A DNA stretch of 45,642 bases, taken from NCBI GenBank assembly GCA_020847515.1, contig JADLBW010000057.1:1-45642 (forward strand), written 5' to 3'. A program made the translations under genes and the position numbers. Positions 41,814 through 45,642 of the stretch are shown here, one piece after another. The notes below the pieces were generated by a model. That model was not told the origin of the DNA. It saw only the letters and a list, made by a program, of their open reading frames with translations, and ran no database searches. Positions within the stretch are counted from its first letter, which is position 1. Every line of letters starts with the position of its first letter. Source of the stretch: Pirellulales bacterium. GTDB lineage: Bacteria > Planctomycetota > Planctomycetia > Pirellulales > Lacipirellulaceae.

Positions 41814-42137
41814 CTACCAGCCCATAACCATGTTCGATTCGATCGCCTTCTGGGCCTGCTCCAGATCGGCGCCCGTTTCATGCATGTAGAGCCGAATCGC
41901 GTGGATCTTGTCGCCCCCCGACTTCGAGAGGCAGTCTCGTGCGGTATTGCAGGGATCGAGCTTGCCGGTAATTCCCAAGGCGCTCTTGGAAATGACCCAC
42001 GTGTCGCGGGGACGTTTGGTGAGCCGCAGTACCGTGTCGTGCGGGTAGGCCTGGGAGACGACGCTTGACGCCTCATCGCTGTCAGACGCCCAGGTAATAA
42101 TGATATGACTGTCCGTTTCGACTTCGAACAGCGGCAT
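41814..42137 (-). CDS. Hypothetical protein with L7/L12-like C-terminus
   Basis: A 107-residue protein with AAAGGAGAT before the ATG. The first two thirds are beta-rich (MPLFEVETDSHIIITWASDS, TVLRLTKRPRDTWVISKSAL). The end, KIHAIRLYMHETGADLEQAQ followed by KAIES, resembles the helix-turn-helix of ribosomal L7/L12 C-terminal domains (K-LYRE-TG-DL-EAK-AVE). Such pieces occur in small planctomycete proteins of unknown role. It lies alone on the minus strand, 246 bases from the next gene upstream, and ends in a strong palindromic terminator. Confidence 0.7.
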   Translation of the reverse strand: MPLFEVETDSHIIITWASDSDEASSVVSQAYPHDTVLRLTKRPRDTWVISKSALGITGKLDPCNTARDCLSKSGGDKIHAIRLYMHETGADLEQAQKAIESNMVMGW

Positions 42138-42382
42138 GACGATCTCCTTTCAAGACTAGCGCTAGCGTCGACGGGACTGCTTGACGCGACCGTAGGCCGC
42201 ACTGCCCCGCCAGGCGGCGGGGGAGGTTAACGGCCGGCAATTTCTAATCTAGATCATCGACCTTCGGACCGTCAACGACGGGCGGAGATACGCGGCTTGC
42301 TGCGGCAATAGGCGGGGATTGACGGGGCGGATTTGCCTCGCCGCGGCGGTACGCTCGGCAAAGGCCGCTTTGCCGTTCCAGC

Positions 42383-43315
42383 TTACGCAAGGGCCGTGCA
42401 GTACAGGTCCAGATCGGCGTCGGCGGCCGGATGGAGCTGAAACTGGTGTCGCCGCACGACGGCCCCGTTGTGCTGAAAGATACAGGCCTCGTCATGCGTG
42501 CGGGCGCTGTACAAGGCCGAGTAGGCCCGGCGGAGCAGCTTGTCGGGAGTCTCGTCGGGCAAGGCCTCGACGACGCCCCCCCACAGCGGGCGACGGAATT
42601 GCTCGTCAAACTGGCGGACCAGCCGTTCGGCGAACACAAGCGCCCCAGCTAGCGGCGTCTTGGGCATCAGCACGACGAATTCGTCGCCGCTGTAGCGGGC
42701 CACGACGTCGAGCCCGCGCACGGTTTGCTCCATCAGCCGTCCGACGGCCTTCAGGTAGTCGTCACAGGCGCCGTCGGCCTGGTCGTCCGGCAAGGGGGGG
42801 CTGAACATGGCCAGCGCCAGCCGCCTCCGGCCCGCGGCATGGGCCGTCAATAGCGCTGCGAGTTGTTCGCTCATCGCGCGGCGATTGCGAAGCCCGGTTG
42901 CGGCGTCGGTGCGGGCGCCGGCGTACGAGGTGAGTTGCGCTTGCTGAACGCGCAGCTCGTCGCAGGCCAGCGACAGCGTCGTCGTGAGCTTCATCGTCGG
43001 GCCCAGCAAGGCGTCGGCCTGGTCGCGCAGCGTTTGCCAGCTTGCGGCCGCGGCGCCCTGCTGCATCTGCCGCACGCGCCGCTGAAAGGCCGCGGTGCTG
43101 CGGAGCTGCCCGGCGGTTTCCAGATGCAGTCGGCGAGCGATGCGCTCGAGGGATTGGGCGACGTCCTGCGCCCGAGCCAGTTCCATCCGCAACGGCGCGT
43201 CGTCCGGCGGCGTCGACCGCCGACGGCGACCCAGTATATATGCCACGAGCGCCACAGCACCCAGCGCGGCAGTGTCGGTCAGCAGTCCCGGGGCGGCAAG
43301 AATTCCGGCGAGCAT
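42383..43315 (-). CDS. GGDEF-type protein with altered active site
   Basis: A 310-residue protein with one N-terminal membrane helix (GLLTDTAALGAVALVAYILG), a helical linker (about 45-135) and a GGDEF domain beginning DAATGLRNRRAM. The signature is SGDEF (209-213) preceded by an I-site RGLD five residues upstream, so c-di-GMP binding is likely. The first metal-site segment, normally L-D-I-D-x-F-K-x-I-N-D, reads MFSPPLPDDQADGACDDY, lacking the usual pattern, so catalysis is doubtful. A membrane-bound c-di-GMP receptor or a weak cyclase are both possible. A 54-residue membrane protein lies 65 bases upstream on the same strand. Confidence 0.8.
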   Translation of the reverse strand: MLAGILAAPGLLTDTAALGAVALVAYILGRRRRSTPPDDAPLRMELARAQDVAQSLERIARRLHLETAGQLRSTAAFQRRVRQMQQGAAAASWQTLRDQADALLGPTMKLTTTLSLACDELRVQQAQLTSYAGARTDAATGLRNRRAMSEQLAALLTAHAAGRRRLALAMFSPPLPDDQADGACDDYLKAVGRLMEQTVRGLDVVARYSGDEFVVLMPKTPLAGALVFAERLVRQFDEQFRRPLWGGVVEALPDETPDKLLRRAYSALYSARTHDEACIFQHNGAVVRRHQFQLHPAADADLDLYCTALA

Positions 43316-43380
43316 GGCGGGAGAGAATCGTATCGGGCGTCAATCGATGGGCGGAGAGCGCAACGCTACGGCGCCGCGTT

Positions 43381-43545
43381 TCAGTACTCGATGCGCGAAC
43401 CGAGCCCGCGCATGCATAAAAATCCCGCCACGGCGGCGATGCCCAACAGGAGAAACCACTGCTGCAAGTTCAACGTCGCGACCCAATGCCAGGCGTCGTG
43501 CACGCCGCTTTGGAGCCAATGTCCGATCGAGTCGAGCACCCACAT
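43381..43545 (-). CDS. 54-aa membrane protein
   Basis: A small gene with ATG at 43545 and a TGA stop, preceded by AGGAAA. The product has a Trp/His-rich start (MWVLDSIGHWLQSGVHDAWH) followed by one hydrophobic helix (WFLLLGIAAVAGFLCM) and a charged tail (RGLGSRIEY). The aromatic, amphipathic first helix and single span are typical of small membrane partner proteins. It lies 65 bases upstream of the GGDEF-type gene on the same strand and probably shares its transcript. I recognise no family. Confidence 0.6.
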   Translation of the reverse strand: MWVLDSIGHWLQSGVHDAWHWVATLNLQQWFLLLGIAAVAGFLCMRGLGSRIEY

Positions 43546-43974
43546 GGCGGTAGTTTCCTGTCCGGGCGAAGACGGCCGCGCGAAGCCTGTCGGCGGCCGC
43601 TAAAGTGTAGGTCCGACGGCGCCTTGCGCCAGAACAGCCCGCAGGATTGCGGCCAAATGCAGGGCCGCACGCGGGGCGGAGCAGGATTGCGGGGGCTAAC
43701 GGACGCGACGGTTATTAGGATCATGGCGGCGTATCGCCAGACCGGAGCTGGCGTCGGCGAGGGTCCTTCCAAGGCTCGCGAGCCCGGATCACGCCGTTAT
43801 GAACGGCCGCCCTTGCCGCCTCCCGTGCAGTCCCATGCAGCGGGGAGAGCCAAAGGGCGAATCCGCGGGAGTTGCGCATGCTTGCAGCGAAGCGAGAGCC
43901 CGTCGCTGCCGAAAGGCGAGCTGACGAGCGAAGCGAAACGTCGCCAAGCCCCGGCACGACGAGCCCCGTCGCGG
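43546..43974. other. Intergenic, no gene seen
   Basis: This 429-bp stretch carries long plus-strand frames, but their products have no recognisable sequence and one runs into the antisense of the ceramidase-like gene. It would hold the promoter of the small membrane-protein gene. Confidence 0.5.
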
Positions 43975-45468
43975 TTATCGCCGCAACTGCTCAACCTGAT
44001 CGATAATGAGGCGCTCGGTTTCCTCGCCCCACACGGCGGGTAAGCCGTAGGCGAAGCGCGACTCGCCGCCTTCGTAGCCCCCCTCGGCAAGCACCCGACG
44101 GGAAGGGATGTAACCCATCACGTCATTGGAATAGCTGGCGACCCAGACGCTAGACGCTGCGCCAGGGGCGGCCAGCGGAGCACTCGCTGGGGAGTCGTTG
44201 GCGACCGGCCGATCGCCGGTCGCTTCAGGCGGCGGAGACTCGCGACCTGCACTTGCTTGGCTCTTAAGGCGCAACGCATAATCCACGACGACTTCGCCGC
44301 CTAGAAATATCCAGTCCACGGCGCCGCCCAGCCGCCAGCGCTGTATAGGGTACGGATAGCTGCGCGGCAACGCGCCGTCCCGATCCCATTGTGCTAGCAT
44401 CAGGCGCGCGTAGTTGGCCTGGTAGCCGGCGCCCGATGCGTGCCGCGCGAGTTCGTCTCGCGACGGCGGCTCGGCCAGCGGAAGATCGATCTCGCTGTAG
44501 CGCATGACCAGGCCCGCCCCGATCGATTGCATCGGCCGAGCCAAGACCTCGTCGACCGCGTCGGCGAACTGCCGGCCGTACTCCTCCATCAACGCCACCG
44601 TGCGGCGAGGGAGCGGGTTCTGGTCGCCGCCGCAGCCGGCCCAATACAGCGCCGTGCTTCCCGGATGGCGTTGTTCCAGTTCAAGCTGTGCGGCGCCCGG
44701 CCAGTCGCCGCACCACTGATAGCCGTCCAGCACCGTCGCATGGCAGGCATATCCGGCGACCACCGCCAGCAGGCGATTCTCCAGATCGCGAACCGCCAGC
44801 ACCGGCACGGCGTGATCGAACGGCCCGGCGAGGCGGTCTTCTCGCCGGCGCTGCGGAACCTCGGCCTCCGGGTTGTTTCGGCGATTGACGGCGAACGTCG
44901 CACGCCCTTCGCCGGCGGCCAGCGCGGCCGGCTGCAGCCGCTTAAGCGCAACGCCGACGACCTGCACGATGTCATCCGCGAGCCGGTCGGTATAGCTCTC
45001 GACGAGCGCTTGGCCGCGGGGATCCAAGTCGTAAATCGGCGCCAGATTGCCCCTTACCACCGGCCCGGAATGCGTGTGCGACGTGCATAACGCAACGGCG
45101 TCGCGCGACAACCCGTATTGCTCTTCCAGGCGGCGACAAACCGCTTGGGACAACTGCCGATCAATGCCGACCAGGTCGAGCGTGATCAACGCCACGCGGC
45201 GACCTTCGGCATCCTGGAGCACGAGCGCTTTGGTCCACAGGTCGTGAATCTTGCCCTCGGCCGGGCGGTTTCGCGAGGCATAGCCGGAGAGCCACATTGG
45301 TTCGGTAGGAGTGATGTTGACGCGGGCCAGCCCCGCTTGCCAGCCGTCCGGGGCGGCATAGAGCGGCCTGACGACGGCGAGTAGCCCGGCAACACCGACC
45401 GCCAACCAAACCCAGCGACATCCCTGGCTGCATGCCGGCGCCATAGCAAGCGGGATTTGGAGTCGCAT
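43975..45468 (-). CDS. Neutral/alkaline ceramidase-like secreted protein
   Basis: A 497-residue protein with a signal peptide (VWLAVGVAGLLAVVRPLYAA) and the neutral/alkaline non-lysosomal ceramidase N-terminal fold: GLARVNITPTEPMWLSGYAS, VALITLDLVGI, CTSHTHSGPVVRG (zinc-binding His pair), NRRNNPEAEVP, VVAGYACHATVLDGY and GCGGDQNP. The C-terminal immunoglobulin-like domain of full ceramidases seems reduced. Planctomycetes carry many such genes annotated as ceramidase-like hydrolases whose substrates are unknown, so true ceramidase activity is not implied. The final segment ends WVASYSNDVMGYIPSRRVL. Exported to the periplasm or beyond. Confidence 0.85.
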   Translation of the reverse strand: MRLQIPLAMAPACSQGCRWVWLAVGVAGLLAVVRPLYAAPDGWQAGLARVNITPTEPMWLSGYASRNRPAEGKIHDLWTKALVLQDAEGRRVALITLDLVGIDRQLSQAVCRRLEEQYGLSRDAVALCTSHTHSGPVVRGNLAPIYDLDPRGQALVESYTDRLADDIVQVVGVALKRLQPAALAAGEGRATFAVNRRNNPEAEVPQRRREDRLAGPFDHAVPVLAVRDLENRLLAVVAGYACHATVLDGYQWCGDWPGAAQLELEQRHPGSTALYWAGCGGDQNPLPRRTVALMEEYGRQFADAVDEVLARPMQSIGAGLVMRYSEIDLPLAEPPSRDELARHASGAGYQANYARLMLAQWDRDGALPRSYPYPIQRWRLGGAVDWIFLGGEVVVDYALRLKSQASAGRESPPPEATGDRPVANDSPASAPLAAPGAASSVWVASYSNDVMGYIPSRRVLAEGGYEGGESRFAYGLPAVWGEETERLIIDQVEQLRR

Positions 45469-45598
45469 CGGCGAGATTCCCGCTCGGCGTCGAGCGCCGG
45501 CAACCCGGCCGCGGAAGCGGCGGCCCCGCCGCTAATGCGCCGTTGGTGAAGACCCACCGCCAAGGACCGAGGGGCCAGTAGCCCCAAGAAAAAGAAAG

Positions 45599-45642
45599 CG
45601 ACGCCGACGGGGCTCGAACCCGCAACCACCGGATCGACAGTC
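45599..45642 (-). tRNA. tRNA-Asp (GUC), partial
   Basis: The minus strand shows the 3' part of a tRNA from the anticodon loop on: loop CTGTCGA (anticodon GUC), stem TCCGG, variable loop, T stem GCGGG/CCCGT with TTCGAGC, acceptor strand CGGCGTC and discriminator G at 45599. CCA is not encoded. The 5' half lies beyond the window. Confidence 0.85.

Noticed and set aside
43486-44043. A 185-codon plus-strand frame covering the gap before the ceramidase-like gene
   Set aside because: It is antisense to the small membrane-protein gene and to the 3' end of the ceramidase-like gene, and has no recognisable sequence.
1-45642. CRISPR arrays, rRNA genes and insertion sequences
   Set aside because: No regularly spaced direct repeats of the right length, no rRNA-like stretches, and no transposase-like protein were seen.

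Overview
The window looks like chromosome of a GC-rich planctomycete, most likely of the Pirellulales. This rests on lineage-typical families: two DUF1559 proteins (one with a prepilin leader), a DUF1580 helix-turn-helix protein, a DUF1207 outer-membrane protein, a secretin-N repeat protein without a pore domain, a ceramidase-like secreted hydrolase, and many lineage-specific hypotheticals. The assignment is inferred from protein families; no 16S gene is present.

Layout. (1) 1-6.9 kb: one end of an integrated element on the minus strand, inserted at the 3' end of a tRNA-Val(CAC) gene. Reading away from the tRNA it carries a tyrosine integrase, a hypothetical protein, a DUF1580 protein, a primase-polymerase/helicase, a P27-type small terminase, two small proteins plus an Ogr/Delta-like zinc protein, and the start of a capsid-like gene cut by the window edge. 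The set resembles a P4/PICI-type phage satellite. A plus-strand promoter and a strong terminator frame a possible antisense RNA of about 114 nt lying exactly over the primase leader. (2) 7.3-11.4 kb: a sigma-54 response regulator and its membrane kinase, divergent from a pilin-like DUF1559 gene preceded by a plausible sigma-54 promoter and repeated TGCGAC/TGTCGC sites. (3) 11.5-14.0 kb: rtcB, a gene-poor stretch, then a free-standing transcription unit of about 310 nt (promoter, several hairpins, 12-bp terminator stem) that matches no RNA family I recognise. (4) 14.1-24.2 kb: a hypothetical, the secretin-N protein, gltX, a membrane protein, an orphan BlaI-type repressor, a UbiC-like protein and a glycosyltransferase. 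(5) 24.5-28.2 kb: a three-PAS soluble histidine kinase with two FixJ-type regulators. (6) 28.4-36.2 kb: a lone S18 gene, a thioesterase, an ABC ATPase, a DUF1559 fusion protein, a DUF1207 barrel, two small hypotheticals and an FAH-family hydrolase. (7) 36.6-45.5 kb: an HD-PAS-GGDEF protein with an unknown C-terminal domain, a superoxide dismutase, a lipoprotein, a second GGDEF-type protein with a 54-residue membrane protein upstream, and the ceramidase-like gene. A tRNA-Asp is cut by the right edge.

The strongest candidates for new biology are the satellite-like element with its possible antisense control RNA, the structured transcription unit at 13.7-14.0 kb, the sigma-54/two-component/pilin-like module, a 65-bp dispersed hairpin repeat present twice, and the unusual c-di-GMP proteins. 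All functional calls come from reading the sequence by eye; no database search was run.
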